64,000 nt of DNA from CAZIKF01 sp964539825 (GTDB taxonomy: Bacteria; Muiribacteriota; UBA6191). The notes below the pieces were generated by a model. It searched no databases. It saw only the letters and a list, made by a program, of their open reading frames with translations, and was not told the origin of the DNA. Each line of letters starts with the position of its first letter. The first letter of the stretch is position 1. The stretch is from assembly GCA_964539825.1 (NCBI GenBank), contig CAZIKF010000029.1, positions 1-64,000 of the forward strand. The letters are read 5' to 3'. The position numbers and the translations under genes were made by a program. This document shows, one piece after another, positions 26,995 to 35,758 of this stretch.

Positions 26995-27942
26995 ATGATT
27001 GATGTCCAAGAATTGACCAAAGACTTTGGAGAAATCAGAGCCGTAGACAATGTTTCCTTCAAATTGGAGAAGGGAGAAATCCTGGGATTTCTAGGTCCCA
27101 ATGGAGCTGGTAAGTCTACTACGATGAAGATGTTAACGGGTTTTTTGGCTCCCACAAAGGGAACCGCCACTGTAGGAGGTTACTCGGTAATTGAAAATCC
27201 AGAACGAGTAAAAGACCAGATCGGTTATCTACCGGAAACATCCGCTTCCTATCCAGAAATGAATGTGACCGAATTTCTCTCTTTTATTGCCGAAGTCAGA
27301 GGATTTCGAGGAGTGGGTTTGGTAACTCGTGTAGAAGAAACCATTTCCCGCTGTTTCCTGGATACCGTACGTTACCAAACTATCGAGACTCTCTCCAAAG
27401 GTTACCGTCAAAGAGTCGGCTTTGCTCAGGCCATTCTCCATGACCCGCCCATTCTGGTTCTGGACGAACCCACCGATGGATTAGATCCGAACCAAAAGTT
27501 TGAAGTTCGAAACCTTATTAAAAACATGGGGCAAGACAAGTGCATCATTCTTTCCACCCATATTCTGGAGGAAGTTGAAGCCGTTTGTTCCAGGGTGATT
27601 ATTATCTCGGAGGGTCACGTAGTCGCCGATGGCACACCCGAAGAAATTCGGTCCCGATCGTCGTTATATAACGTGGTTGAGATGGATATCCACCAGGTAG
27701 ATCCCACTGAAGTCATCGATAAGTTTAAAAATCTTAGCGTCGTGGAAAATGTGGAAAAACTCAGTAGTAATGGCGATTCCCTGCAGAAGTTTCGGGTCTA
27801 TCCACGCAAGAAGGACAATATCATTTCTTCTTTAAGCGACATGATTCGCAAAGAAGGCTGGGCTCTATCGTCCTTACACCAAAATACCGGCAAGCTGGAT
27901 GAAGTGTTTCGAACTCTTACCACTGAAGGAGGCCGCTCATGA
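26995..27942 (+). CDS. ABC transporter ATPase, GldA-like
   Basis: 315 residues from ATG 26995 (GGAAGG box 7 bp upstream); the frame's earlier ATG at 26950 is unlikely. Motifs: Walker A GPNGAGKST, Q-loop in IGYLPE, signature LSKGYRQRVG, Walker B ILVLDEPTDGLDP and STHILEE. A C-terminal ~90-residue extension is typical of the ABC-2 subfamily. The following permease overlaps it as ATGA and a GldG-like protein comes next, giving the GldA/F/G gene set. In Bacteroidetes this set is linked to gliding; in other phyla the role is unknown. Confidence 0.92.
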   Translation: MIDVQELTKDFGEIRAVDNVSFKLEKGEILGFLGPNGAGKSTTMKMLTGFLAPTKGTATVGGYSVIENPERVKDQIGYLPETSASYPEMNVTEFLSFIAEVRGFRGVGLVTRVEETISRCFLDTVRYQTIETLSKGYRQRVGFAQAILHDPPILVLDEPTDGLDPNQKFEVRNLIKNMGQDKCIILSTHILEEVEAVCSRVIIISEGHVVADGTPEEIRSRSSLYNVVEMDIHQVDPTEVIDKFKNLSVVENVEKLSSNGDSLQKFRVYPRKKDNIISSLSDMIRKEGWALSSLHQNTGKLDEVFRTLTTEGGRS

Positions 27943-28673
27943 AGTGTTTCGCGCCTGTATACAAGAGAGAACTACGTAGTTATTTCAACTCCCCGGTTGC
28001 ATACGTATTCATCACCGTCTTTCTGATTGCTATGGCTGGCTGTACTTTCTACCTGGGGCGATTCTATGAATCCATGCAAGCGGACCTTTCTGTCTTTTTT
28101 GTTTGGCATCCCTGGCTCTATCTATTTTTGATTCCAGCGGTAGGCATGAGACTCTGGGCCGAAGAGCGCAGGTCTGGAACCATTGAATTGCTATTCACCC
28201 TGCCAATCTCGCTGGGAGAAGCCGTTTCCGCTAAATTTCTGGCTGGCTGGACTTTTATTGCACTGGCTCTACTACTCACCTTTCCAATGATCATAACCGT
28301 GAATATTTTGGGGGAACCAGATAACGGAGTGATTTTTACTTCCTATATTGGTTCCCTGTTAATGGCAGGTGCCTACCTGGCGGTGAGCTGTTTTACCTCT
28401 TCTCTTACTAAGAACCAGGTAATCAGTTTTGTAATGAGCGTAATCATCTGCTTTGTCTTAGTACTCACCGGACTGGGAGTTTTCACTCAACACCTGACCA
28501 ATTGGGTACCAGTACAAATTGCAGAATTCATCTCACTTTTCAGTTTTAGTACACACTTTCACGCCCTGCAGCGTGGAGTCGTAGATACTCGCGATGTATT
28601 GTTCTTTCTTTCCACGATAGGGGTTCTTTTAGCCGGAACCATGGTGGTATTAGAGAACAAGAAGCACGAATAA
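27939..28673 (+). CDS. ABC-2 type permease, GldF-like
   Basis: 244 residues with six predicted membrane helices and the GldF-type opening YKRELRSYFNSPVAYVF, then MRLWAEERRSGTIELLFTLP, the conserved cytoplasmic motif of this permease group. The start overlaps the ATPase stop as ATGA. Forms the membrane channel with the ATPase at 26995-27942. Confidence 0.9.
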   Translation: MKCFAPVYKRELRSYFNSPVAYVFITVFLIAMAGCTFYLGRFYESMQADLSVFFVWHPWLYLFLIPAVGMRLWAEERRSGTIELLFTLPISLGEAVSAKFLAGWTFIALALLLTFPMIITVNILGEPDNGVIFTSYIGSLLMAGAYLAVSCFTSSLTKNQVISFVMSVIICFVLVLTGLGVFTQHLTNWVPVQIAEFISLFSFSTHFHALQRGVVDTRDVLFFLSTIGVLLAGTMVVLENKKHE

Positions 28674-28682
28674 GGAGCAATC

Positions 28683-30542
28683 ATGCAGATCAAACGATTC
28701 ATAGATTCAATGGGTTCTCTTGGTATTCTTCTTGTTTTACTAATTCTTATCAACATCATTTCAGATCGCTTTTATACAAAGTTCGATGTGACGGAAGATA
28801 AGCTATACACACTTTCAGATGGAACCAGATCCATACTTTCAAAACTGGATAAGGAAATTTATGTAAAGTATTACTTCAGCCAGGGTGTGGAGTCTGCTCC
28901 ACTGGGTCTGAAGACCTTTGGGAACCGGGTCAAGGAAATCTTAAAGGAATATGAAGACTTTTCCAAAGGATTACTCAAACTTGAAATCATTGATCCCAAG
29001 CCAGATACGGAAGAGGAAGAGTGGGCGGCAAAGGATGGAGTCAAAGAAAATCGGCTCCCCACTGGTGATTCCTTTTACATGGGCATCACGATCAGACCAG
29101 GAAATGACACGATTCCCGTTTTAAATCCCCAACGTGAGGAGTTTCTCGAATACGATATTACGGAGGCAATTCTGCGCTCGCAGAACCCTGGCAAGAAAAC
29201 CGTTGGAGTTCTTTCCAGTCTTAATATAGTCGGCTCTCAATTTCCATTTCAGATCCCTGGTCAGCCTGCCCCAACCCAGGACTGGATCTTTGTAAAGGAA
29301 CTCAAAAAAAATTACCAGGTTAATAAAATTGAGGTGAGTGCCAAAGAAATACCCGCAGTAGACATCCTGCTAGTGGTCCACCCCAAGTCCTTCGCTCAAG
29401 AAACTCTCTACGCCATTGATCAATATGTAGTCAATGGTGGGAAACTGATCGTCTTTGTCGACCCGTCCTCTCAAGCGGATGAGTCGCAAGGTCGAGATAA
29501 GAGCTCCAATCTCGCTATGCTCTTTCAAAAGTGGGGCGTAAAGTACCAGCCTCAGATGATGGTGGGTGACTTTAAATCCGCTACCAGGGTCAATACTCCC
29601 AAGGGTCTCATTGATTACCCCATATGGCTGACGCTTAACGAAGAGAACATGAGTCGGGAGAATGTCAGCGTGGCAGACCTGGAGTCCCTGATGATGATTG
29701 AGGCCGGCTCTCTGAATAAGATAGAAGGGGTAACGGTAGCCTTTAACCCCATCATCCAGGCTTCCGAAGAATCAAATGTTCTGCTTGCCCCGGCAATCAA
29801 TCCGAATGATCCGGATAGTATTTATAGAAGCCTTAAACCCGGAAAAGAGCGCCAAACTCTGGCCGCGATGTATTCAGGGAGGTTTTTCTCGGCTTTCGAT
29901 AAGAAACCAGAGCCGGCTAAAGCCGCGGAAGGGGAGAACACGCCTCCTCCGGCACCAGGATACTCAAGGCCTCATAAGGCTCAGGCCGATAAGGAACAAA
30001 CCATCCTTGTTGTGGCTGACACAGACATTCTGATGGATAAGTATAGTGTTCGAACTTTCAGCTTTTTTGGACAATCTCTGGCCACTCCCTTGAATCACAA
30101 CCTGAGCTTCGTTCAAAACGTAGTGGAATACCTTTCCGGAAGCCAGGATCTGATTTCCATTCGGTCCAGAGGAAAGTTTTCCCGTCCATTTACCAGGGTG
30201 CAAGACATCCAGAAAGCGGCCCAGGATCGATACATGGCCAAAGAAAAGGAGTTGTCCGAGAGACTTGATCAGGTTCAAAAGAAGATTAATGAACTGCAAA
30301 ACCATGAAGTGCAGGGCAATAAAGTGATTCTTTCCAGAGAACAACTTCAGGAAGTTGAAAAGTTTAAAAGTGAAGAAGCGAGGATTCGTAAGGATCGCAG
30401 ATTGGTTCGTAAGAACCTTCGGGAAGACATTGAAACCCTGGGTCAAAAGCTCACTTTCATGAACGTATTTTTAGTACCGCTAATTGTAGCTCTATACGGA
30501 GTCTTTCGCGTCATCAGACATTCTCGAATAGGAGGTAGGTAA
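28683..30542 (+). CDS. GldG-like ABC auxiliary protein
   Basis: 619 residues. An N-terminal membrane helix (GSLGILLVLLILINIISDRF) is followed by FDVTEDKLYTLSDGTRSIL, the hallmark of the GldG/'ABC-type uncharacterised transport' family, and a large periplasmic region. A low-complexity Pro/Glu stretch (near 29925-29960) and a C-terminal coiled coil (KELSERLDQVQKKINELQN) precede a second membrane helix near the C-terminus (TFMNVFLVPLIVALYGVFRV). It starts 9 bp after the permease and ends 3 bp before the next gene. Confidence 0.88.
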   Translation: MQIKRFIDSMGSLGILLVLLILINIISDRFYTKFDVTEDKLYTLSDGTRSILSKLDKEIYVKYYFSQGVESAPLGLKTFGNRVKEILKEYEDFSKGLLKLEIIDPKPDTEEEEWAAKDGVKENRLPTGDSFYMGITIRPGNDTIPVLNPQREEFLEYDITEAILRSQNPGKKTVGVLSSLNIVGSQFPFQIPGQPAPTQDWIFVKELKKNYQVNKIEVSAKEIPAVDILLVVHPKSFAQETLYAIDQYVVNGGKLIVFVDPSSQADESQGRDKSSNLAMLFQKWGVKYQPQMMVGDFKSATRVNTPKGLIDYPIWLTLNEENMSRENVSVADLESLMMIEAGSLNKIEGVTVAFNPIIQASEESNVLLAPAINPNDPDSIYRSLKPGKERQTLAAMYSGRFFSAFDKKPEPAKAAEGENTPPPAPGYSRPHKAQADKEQTILVVADTDILMDKYSVRTFSFFGQSLATPLNHNLSFVQNVVEYLSGSQDLISIRSRGKFSRPFTRVQDIQKAAQDRYMAKEKELSERLDQVQKKINELQNHEVQGNKVILSREQLQEVEKFKSEEARIRKDRRLVRKNLREDIETLGQKLTFMNVFLVPLIVALYGVFRVIRHSRIGGR

Positions 30543-30545
30543 GAG

Positions 30546-31886
30546 ATGAATAAAACTCTACTCATCGGTCTTGCTCTAGTTTTAGGAGTCATTGCATTTT
30601 TTACCGAACCAGATAAGAAGGAGTTAAACCTTCGTAATACGCGGGTTCTAGGTAAATTGGATCCTCAATCGATTCATTCCATCTCCATAACAGCAGTCGG
30701 TAGTGAGGGAGTGGTTCTCAAGAAAACGGGAGAAACCTGGGTTGTGGACTCACTCAAGGGTTTTGTTGCTGATGGTTCTAAAATCTCTACCCTTCTTCAG
30801 GAACTTTTCCAATTGAATTACGGAGTGATTGTTCAAAAGGGAGAAGTTAATCTTGAAACCTACGGCCTCAACTACGCTGCTGGAGCTGGTCAGGGTACAG
30901 CGGTTTCCCTCAGCGATTCGGAAGGGACCACACTTACTACCCTGGTACTTGGAAACTCCAGGATGAGTAAAGGCCAATATGGGTTTGATGTCCCTAGTGG
31001 ACAGTATTTTCTGCTTAGAGGGGATCCCACTGTGTACCTACTTAAAGATCAGAAAACAGTAAACAAGAACCCTATGGACTGGATCCATAAGCTTCTGCCC
31101 CCTACTCCTTCCACCAAGATCCAGAAAATTTCCCTTCGACCAGGACAACTTCACGCGCTAGATCTTCTCAGGGTCAAGCCTGATGACCCCCTGGTACTCA
31201 CTAACCTTGGAGATAACGAAAAGATGAAGGATGCTGAAGTTAAAACGCTTCAAGAATCTCTGGAAAAGTTCCGTTTTTCTTCTCTCGAAGCGCTGGATTC
31301 AAAGGCCGTTACCGAGTCTCTCACCCAGGTTGAGGAGTTTCAGGTGACAACTCATGATGGGATGGTCTTTAGCGCAAAAATCGGTACGAAAACCGATGCC
31401 TCAGCTAATCGTTTTCTTGTGCCAAAATGGTCAGGTATAAACCCTGCTGATGAAGCTCAAAAGTTAATCAAGTTCAATAATTCTCAGTTCGAAGGCTGGG
31501 CATTAGGGATCACAGACGCACAGGCAAAATCCTTTCTGAAGAGCCGCGGAGAATTGATTGAATCTAAACCACTAGGTGCCCGCCACATACTCATTTCCTA
31601 TAAGGGGGCGAGCAATTCCACTTCAGAAAAATCCAAAGAAGAGGCACGTGAACTTGCCAGGGGACTTATCAAGCAACTCAGTGATGGGGCTGACTTCTCT
31701 AAACTGGCAAAAGAACATTCCACTGATGCTTCTAATAAAGATGCGGGCGGAAACCTTGGCTCTTTTGCCAGGGGTGCCATGGTAAAACCCTTTGAAGAAG
31801 CCACGCTTACGCTAAAGATCAGTGAAATATCAAAGGAACCGGTTGAGACAGTGTATGGATTCCACATCATCGAACGAACCCAATAA
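30546..31886 (+). CDS. DUF4340 protein fused to a C-terminal parvulin (PpiC) domain
   Basis: 446 residues. The N-terminal membrane anchor (LLIGLALVLGVIAFFTEP) and the following ~320 residues fit DUF4340, a periplasmic domain usually encoded next to GldG-like genes. From about residue 345 the sequence is a parvulin-type peptidyl-prolyl isomerase: ARHILISYKG, ADFSKLAKEHSTD, GGNLGSFARGAMVKPFEEA and VETVYGFHIIERTQ. The fusion is not usual. It suggests folding assistance to an exported protein at the site of this ABC complex. The 3' end overlaps the MazG-like gene by 32 bp. Confidence 0.85.
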   Translation: MNKTLLIGLALVLGVIAFFTEPDKKELNLRNTRVLGKLDPQSIHSISITAVGSEGVVLKKTGETWVVDSLKGFVADGSKISTLLQELFQLNYGVIVQKGEVNLETYGLNYAAGAGQGTAVSLSDSEGTTLTTLVLGNSRMSKGQYGFDVPSGQYFLLRGDPTVYLLKDQKTVNKNPMDWIHKLLPPTPSTKIQKISLRPGQLHALDLLRVKPDDPLVLTNLGDNEKMKDAEVKTLQESLEKFRFSSLEALDSKAVTESLTQVEEFQVTTHDGMVFSAKIGTKTDASANRFLVPKWSGINPADEAQKLIKFNNSQFEGWALGITDAQAKSFLKSRGELIESKPLGARHILISYKGASNSTSEKSKEEARELARGLIKQLSDGADFSKLAKEHSTDASNKDAGGNLGSFARGAMVKPFEEATLTLKISEISKEPVETVYGFHIIERTQ

Positions 31887-32229
31887 ACTCGGCTCCATTC
31901 CCAAGAAGGTTTCAGATCTCACTGAGGCTCATGAATTGGTGGACCTCTACATTTCTCAGTTTAAAGAGGGCTATTTTCCACCCCTGAGCAACCTGAGTCG
32001 ACTCATGGAGGAGCTAGGAGAGCTGTCCAGAGAGCTCAACCATCGTTTCGGAGGCAAGACCAAGCAGGATCCCCTCGCAGCCGATCGAACCAGGGAGGAA
32101 ATGGGTGATATTTTCTTTACTCTTCTGGTATTGGCGAACCAGCTTGAAATTGACCTGGGAGAGGCGCTTTCCGAAGTCCTCAAAAAGTACCAGCGAAGAG
32201 ACTTTTCACGCTGGACACCACTACCCTGA
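31855..32229 (+). CDS. MazG-like nucleotide pyrophosphohydrolase
   Basis: 124 residues from ATG 31855. It has the MazG/all-alpha NTP pyrophosphatase motifs LMEELGELSRELN (EExxE) and REEMGDIFFTLLVLANQLEI (second metal site with D), and a C-terminal KYQRRDF. These enzymes hydrolyse (d)NTPs to monophosphates plus pyrophosphate, a house-cleaning role. It overlaps the end of the DUF4340-parvulin gene and is probably translated by coupling; the earlier ATG at 31822 is less likely. Confidence 0.85.
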   Translation: MDSTSSNEPNKLGSIPKKVSDLTEAHELVDLYISQFKEGYFPPLSNLSRLMEELGELSRELNHRFGGKTKQDPLAADRTREEMGDIFFTLLVLANQLEIDLGEALSEVLKKYQRRDFSRWTPLP

Positions 32230-32269
32230 ACCATTTTAAAATAAATTTGTATTTTACACGAATTCAGGG

Positions 32270-32298
32270 TTTACATTTGATTCTCAATCCAGCATAAT
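32270..32298 (+). promoter_or_regulatory. Sigma-70-type promoter for the C39-like gene
   Basis: TTTACA (32270-32275), 17-bp spacer, CATAAT (32293-32298). It lies 31 bp before the ATG at 32330 in a 100-bp gap. Confidence 0.6.
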
Positions 32299-32329
32299 TG
32301 TCGCCCTTTTTCAAGTACAAAAAAAAGAC

Positions 32330-33478
32330 ATGTTTACGAGATTTATTTGCGCATTTATTATATTTTGCTTAGTGCTCGGCTCCGGACTGAGTATGGCTGT
32401 GCATCCACGAAATGATTCCGGGTCTTATAAGGCACAAGCAACTCTGATCGTTTCTGCGGATTTACCGGCGGTTAAGAGTAAAAGGCACCGGACCAGATCG
32501 GTCCGTACGAGCACCACAATTAATACGCCCTGGAGTCCTAGAATTGTCAGAGAGTCCCGGCTTGATTCTGAAATCATAGAAAAGAAAAAGCCACTGCTCT
32601 CGCCTCAGAAAAAATATTCCCCTCCAGCAAGAAGTTCGATTTCTGCTCAACTCAAGACAAAGGCTTCCCACCCAGGTAAGGGGAAGAAGCCTAGAATTGT
32701 TCGCGTAGCCGCCCAGAGAGGGTTATTGCTCAGAAAAAAGCCCTGGGGAGAAGTACTAGAATCTCTTCCTTTTGGAGAGGAAGTTGAGCTTCTCGACGAC
32801 CAGGAAGATTGGGCTAAAGTTCGCTCTGACCTGAACACAGGTTTCGTCTACCGAAAATATGTAACCCAGCGAACCCTGGGAAAGCATAAGAAGCAGTTGA
32901 GTCCTGAATTTGAACGAGTTGAAATCAGTGGTGTACGAACCATCAGTCAGAACACAAAAGACCCCTTCGATCCCTCGGGCTCTCGTGGGAAGTTTCCCTC
33001 GGGATATTGTGGTCCCGCCTCTCTTCAGATGGTCTTGGACTATTTTGGCGTTCAAAAATCCCGTGACTACCTGGCCTTGACCGATGTTGGGGGAGGAAAG
33101 ATCTACCGGGTTGGCCGTGGGTCGGCATACGCTCCAATGGTTACCATGTCAAGACATCTCGGATTCTCAGCGACAGAAATCATCTGGGCTAAGCGAATTG
33201 AGAAAATCCATGATCGCCTTACCGAGGGAAGGCCCCAGATTGTCAGCCTGAGAGGTCCTTTGAAGTTTAAGTCCGGAGGAAGAAATCGAACTACGAATGG
33301 ACATATTGTGGTGGTCACCGGGATCAATTGGAAAGGGGACGTCATTATTCATGATCCGGCAGGTGCCGGAATGCGTACGGTCATGACGGAAGCTGATTTC
33401 CTTAAGGCCTGGCGAGGCTTTATGGTGGATGTCAAATCCAATGAACTAAAGTCAAAGGGCCACCCAGATACAGCTTAG
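32330..33478 (+). CDS. Exported SH3-domain, C39-like cysteine peptidase
   Basis: 382 residues. Signal peptide (FICAFIIFCLVLGSGLSMA), a long basic linker, then a bacterial SH3-like domain around residues 120-185 (RGLLLRKKPWGEVLESLPFG, GFVYRKYV). A C39-type papain-fold domain follows, with catalytic Cys in PSGYCGPASLQMVLDYFG, His in NGHIVVVTGI and Asp in VIIHDPAG. It may cleave exported peptides or cell-wall-linked substrates; the SH3 domain suggests binding to peptidoglycan. No ABC transporter domain is fused, unlike bacteriocin processors. Confidence 0.8.
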   Translation: MFTRFICAFIIFCLVLGSGLSMAVHPRNDSGSYKAQATLIVSADLPAVKSKRHRTRSVRTSTTINTPWSPRIVRESRLDSEIIEKKKPLLSPQKKYSPPARSSISAQLKTKASHPGKGKKPRIVRVAAQRGLLLRKKPWGEVLESLPFGEEVELLDDQEDWAKVRSDLNTGFVYRKYVTQRTLGKHKKQLSPEFERVEISGVRTISQNTKDPFDPSGSRGKFPSGYCGPASLQMVLDYFGVQKSRDYLALTDVGGGKIYRVGRGSAYAPMVTMSRHLGFSATEIIWAKRIEKIHDRLTEGRPQIVSLRGPLKFKSGGRNRTTNGHIVVVTGINWKGDVIIHDPAGAGMRTVMTEADFLKAWRGFMVDVKSNELKSKGHPDTA

Positions 33479-33501
33479 TGGGAACACCACTTAAAAAGGG
33501 C

Positions 33502-33529
33502 TTGAAACCTGGAAAAATCATGATATAAT
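33502..33529 (+). promoter_or_regulatory. Promoter of the rplM-rpsI-tlyA operon
   Basis: TTGAAA (33502-33507), 16-bp spacer, perfect TATAAT (33524-33529). The 5' leader to rplM would be about 55-60 nt. Confidence 0.75.
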
Positions 33530-33592
33530 CTCTCCCCTCGGACCTGTGGTGGACTATAGCTGGATTCGAGGCACTCAGGAAGGTATTGAATT

Positions 33593-34021
33593 ATGAGACG
33601 AACATTTATGGCCAAGAAAGGCGAGCTACAGCCGGACTGGTTTGTTATTGATGCAAACAATCTGATTCTGGGGCGTTTAGCCTCCTTTGTAGCAAAGAGA
33701 TTGCGTGGAAAGCATCGTCCCGAATTCACTCCACATCAGCTATGCGGTGATGCGATTATTATTGTTAACGCTGAAAAAATCAAGGTAACCGGGAATAAGC
33801 TACAGGATAAAATTTACCATCGGCATACTGGTTACCGTCTCAAGTCCAGGTCTCTTCAAGAAGTCTTGGATAAGCATCCGGAAAGGGTACTTGAAAAAGC
33901 CATCAAGGGAATGTTGCCAAAATGCGCGTTAGGGCGATGTATGTACTCCCGACTTAAGGTTTACGCAGGTGCGTCTCATCCGCACATGGGACAAAATCCG
34001 GATTCACTTACCGTATCCTGA
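33593..34021 (+). CDS. rplM: 50S ribosomal protein L13
   Basis: Binds 23S rRNA early in large-subunit assembly. 142 residues with DWFVIDANNLILGRLAS, RLRGKHRPEFTPH and YAGASHPHMGQNP, the usual L13 landmarks. ATG 33593 has an AGGAAGG box. rpsI follows after 15 bp, the near-universal rplM-rpsI pair. Confidence 0.97.
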   Translation: MRRTFMAKKGELQPDWFVIDANNLILGRLASFVAKRLRGKHRPEFTPHQLCGDAIIIVNAEKIKVTGNKLQDKIYHRHTGYRLKSRSLQEVLDKHPERVLEKAIKGMLPKCALGRCMYSRLKVYAGASHPHMGQNPDSLTVS

Positions 34022-34036
34022 TAGAGGGGAATTAGC

Positions 34037-34435
34037 ATGGCAAAAATCAAGAATTTTTACGGAACCGGACGTCGAAAATCATCCATGGCCAGAGTCTGGG
34101 TATTTCCAGCTACCGAAGGCGAATTCACCGTTAATTCCCGTACCGTCGAGGAATATCTTCCTTCCCCACTTTGGAGTTCAGAGGCCAAGGAACCACTGGA
34201 AATCACCGAAGCCGGCGACAAGATCCGCGTGAAGGCAACCGTCAAAGGCGGGGGACCTCGTGGTCAGGCAGGAGCTTTGAGGCTTGGTCTTTCACGGGCA
34301 CTCATTCAGTACAATCCAAACCTGCGGGCAGTTCTTAAAAAAGCCGGTCTACTTACGAGAGACTCTCGTATTGTGGAACGTAAAAAACCCGGACTTAAGA
34401 AAGCTAGAAGAAAGCCACAATTTTCCAAGCGCTAA
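34037..34435 (+). CDS. rpsI: 30S ribosomal protein S9
   Basis: 132 residues, with YGTGRRKSSMARV at the start and the invariant C-terminal ARRKPQFSKR that reaches the P-site tRNA. Middle motif KGGGPRGQAGALRLGLSRAL. Preceded by AGGGGAATTAGC. Four bases separate its stop from the TTG start of tlyA. Confidence 0.97.
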   Translation: MAKIKNFYGTGRRKSSMARVWVFPATEGEFTVNSRTVEEYLPSPLWSSEAKEPLEITEAGDKIRVKATVKGGGPRGQAGALRLGLSRALIQYNPNLRAVLKKAGLLTRDSRIVERKKPGLKKARRKPQFSKR

Positions 34436-34439
34436 AGCA

Positions 34440-35240
34440 TTGAAGAAAGTTCGACTTGATCTCCTTCTTGTACAGAGGGGGTTGGTTGCGAGCAGAGAAA
34501 AAGCACAGCGCTTAATTCTGGCCGGACTTGTCAGTATCAATGGTTCTTCAAACTTAAAGGCCGGATCTCAAGTTGATTCTTCTGTTTCTGTTGAAATAAA
34601 GCAACTTCCTCGCTATGTGTCCCGCGGTGGGGACAAGCTCGAATCGTGCCATACCCTCCTGGGATTTGACACCACGGATTTGGTATTCATGGATGTAGGG
34701 GCTTCCACCGGCGGGTTTACAGATTTTTTACTTCAGCAGGGAGCAGCCCGGGTCTATGCCGTAGATGTAGGGACAAACCAACTTGCTTATCAATTGCGAG
34801 AAAATCCCCAGGTCTTCTCGCTCGAACAGACCCATATTAATGAGCTGGACCCGCAGGAAATCCCCGAATCAATCGACGGATTTCTGTGCGATGTGTCCTT
34901 TATATCCTTAAGTCGTGTAATTCCCAGCTTTAAAAGGTTTTCAAAGAAGCAACACTTCGTAGTAGTACTTGCCAAACCCCAATTTGAAGTACAAAAGCCT
35001 CAGGTTGGAAAAGGTGGAGTTGTCAGAGATCAGAGATCTATCCACCTGGGACTCAAGAGGGTATACGACACTCTGATCGAGGAAGGATACGGAATTCTAG
35101 GACTGGAGTTTTCAAGAATCCCAGGACCAAAGGGAAATGTAGAATTTTTCTTTTATGCACGCAGTGGCTCTAAATCTCTACTTGGAGATTCAAATCTGAT
35201 GGAAAAAATCAAAGAAAAGGAAGTTTACTATAGCTCTTAA
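34440..35240 (+). CDS. tlyA: TlyA-family rRNA 2'-O-methyltransferase
   Basis: 266 residues. An N-terminal S4 RNA-binding domain (KVRLDLLLVQRGLVASREKA) is followed by a Rossmann methyltransferase domain with SAM motif DVGASTGGFTDFLL, and DVSFISL and KPQFE downstream. TlyA enzymes 2'-O-methylate 16S and/or 23S rRNA. Earlier annotations called them hemolysins; that is not supported here. Start: TTG 34440 just after rpsI; the longer frame back to 34284 lies inside rpsI and is a shadow. The 3' end overlaps the convergent gene by 4 bp. Confidence 0.93.
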   Translation: MKKVRLDLLLVQRGLVASREKAQRLILAGLVSINGSSNLKAGSQVDSSVSVEIKQLPRYVSRGGDKLESCHTLLGFDTTDLVFMDVGASTGGFTDFLLQQGAARVYAVDVGTNQLAYQLRENPQVFSLEQTHINELDPQEIPESIDGFLCDVSFISLSRVIPSFKRFSKKQHFVVVLAKPQFEVQKPQVGKGGVVRDQRSIHLGLKRVYDTLIEEGYGILGLEFSRIPGPKGNVEFFFYARSGSKSLLGDSNLMEKIKEKEVYYSS

Positions 35241-35644
35241 ATCTGAGCCTCATCGGTCGGAGGTTGCTTAGCCTCGCCATCATCAAATACTTCCTTGGCC
35301 GTTTGAATGCCAAACAACGCTGTAGGAAAACCAGAAAACAAGGCCAAATGAATGAATGTTTCCATGATTTCATCTTTCGTCAAACCCGCATTTAGAGCCG
35401 CTATAACATGTGTTTTCAATTGGGGCTTGAAGCCTTGAATGGCCAGTGATGTAAGAGCGATAATTTCCCTCTCCTTGAAGCCAAGATGAGGTCTGTTGTA
35501 TACCTCTCCATATCCCCACTCGACGATATACTTCGCGATATCCTGGTTTTGAGAAGAAAGAGCTTCTATTAGCTTGTCCCATTTATCTCCGAGAAGATCT
35601 CTTCCTGTTTTTTCCCCGTCTTCCATCCGATTACGTTTCCACAT
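35237..35644 (-). CDS. Carboxymuconolactone decarboxylase-like (AhpD-fold) protein
   Basis: 135 residues, alpha-helical, with the CMD pattern NRPHLGFKEREIIALTSLAI, LKTHVIAALNAGLTKDEIME and FIHLALFSGFPTAL. This arrangement is typical of the 4-carboxymuconolactone decarboxylase subgroup; there is no CxxC, so it is not a peroxidase-type AhpD. ATG 35644 has GGAG seven bases upstream. No catechol-degradation neighbours, so the substrate is unknown. Confidence 0.85.
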   Translation of the reverse strand: MWKRNRMEDGEKTGRDLLGDKWDKLIEALSSQNQDIAKYIVEWGYGEVYNRPHLGFKEREIIALTSLAIQGFKPQLKTHVIAALNAGLTKDEIMETFIHLALFSGFPTALFGIQTAKEVFDDGEAKQPPTDEAQI

Positions 35645-35758
35645 TTTTGATCTCCTCTATGGCTCGGCTTAGCTGGTCTAACATGCTACAATATACCAGA
35701 TTCAGAGGACCATACCAGAATAGGCAATACTCGATATAGACCTGTCCTTGCGAAGACC

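Noticed and set aside
34284..34439. N-terminal extension of tlyA
   Set aside because: It lies inside rpsI in another frame; the S4 domain starts just after the TTG at 34440.
34440..35240. Hemolysin annotation for TlyA
   Set aside because: S4 plus SAM-methyltransferase motifs indicate an rRNA methyltransferase; the hemolysin name is historical.
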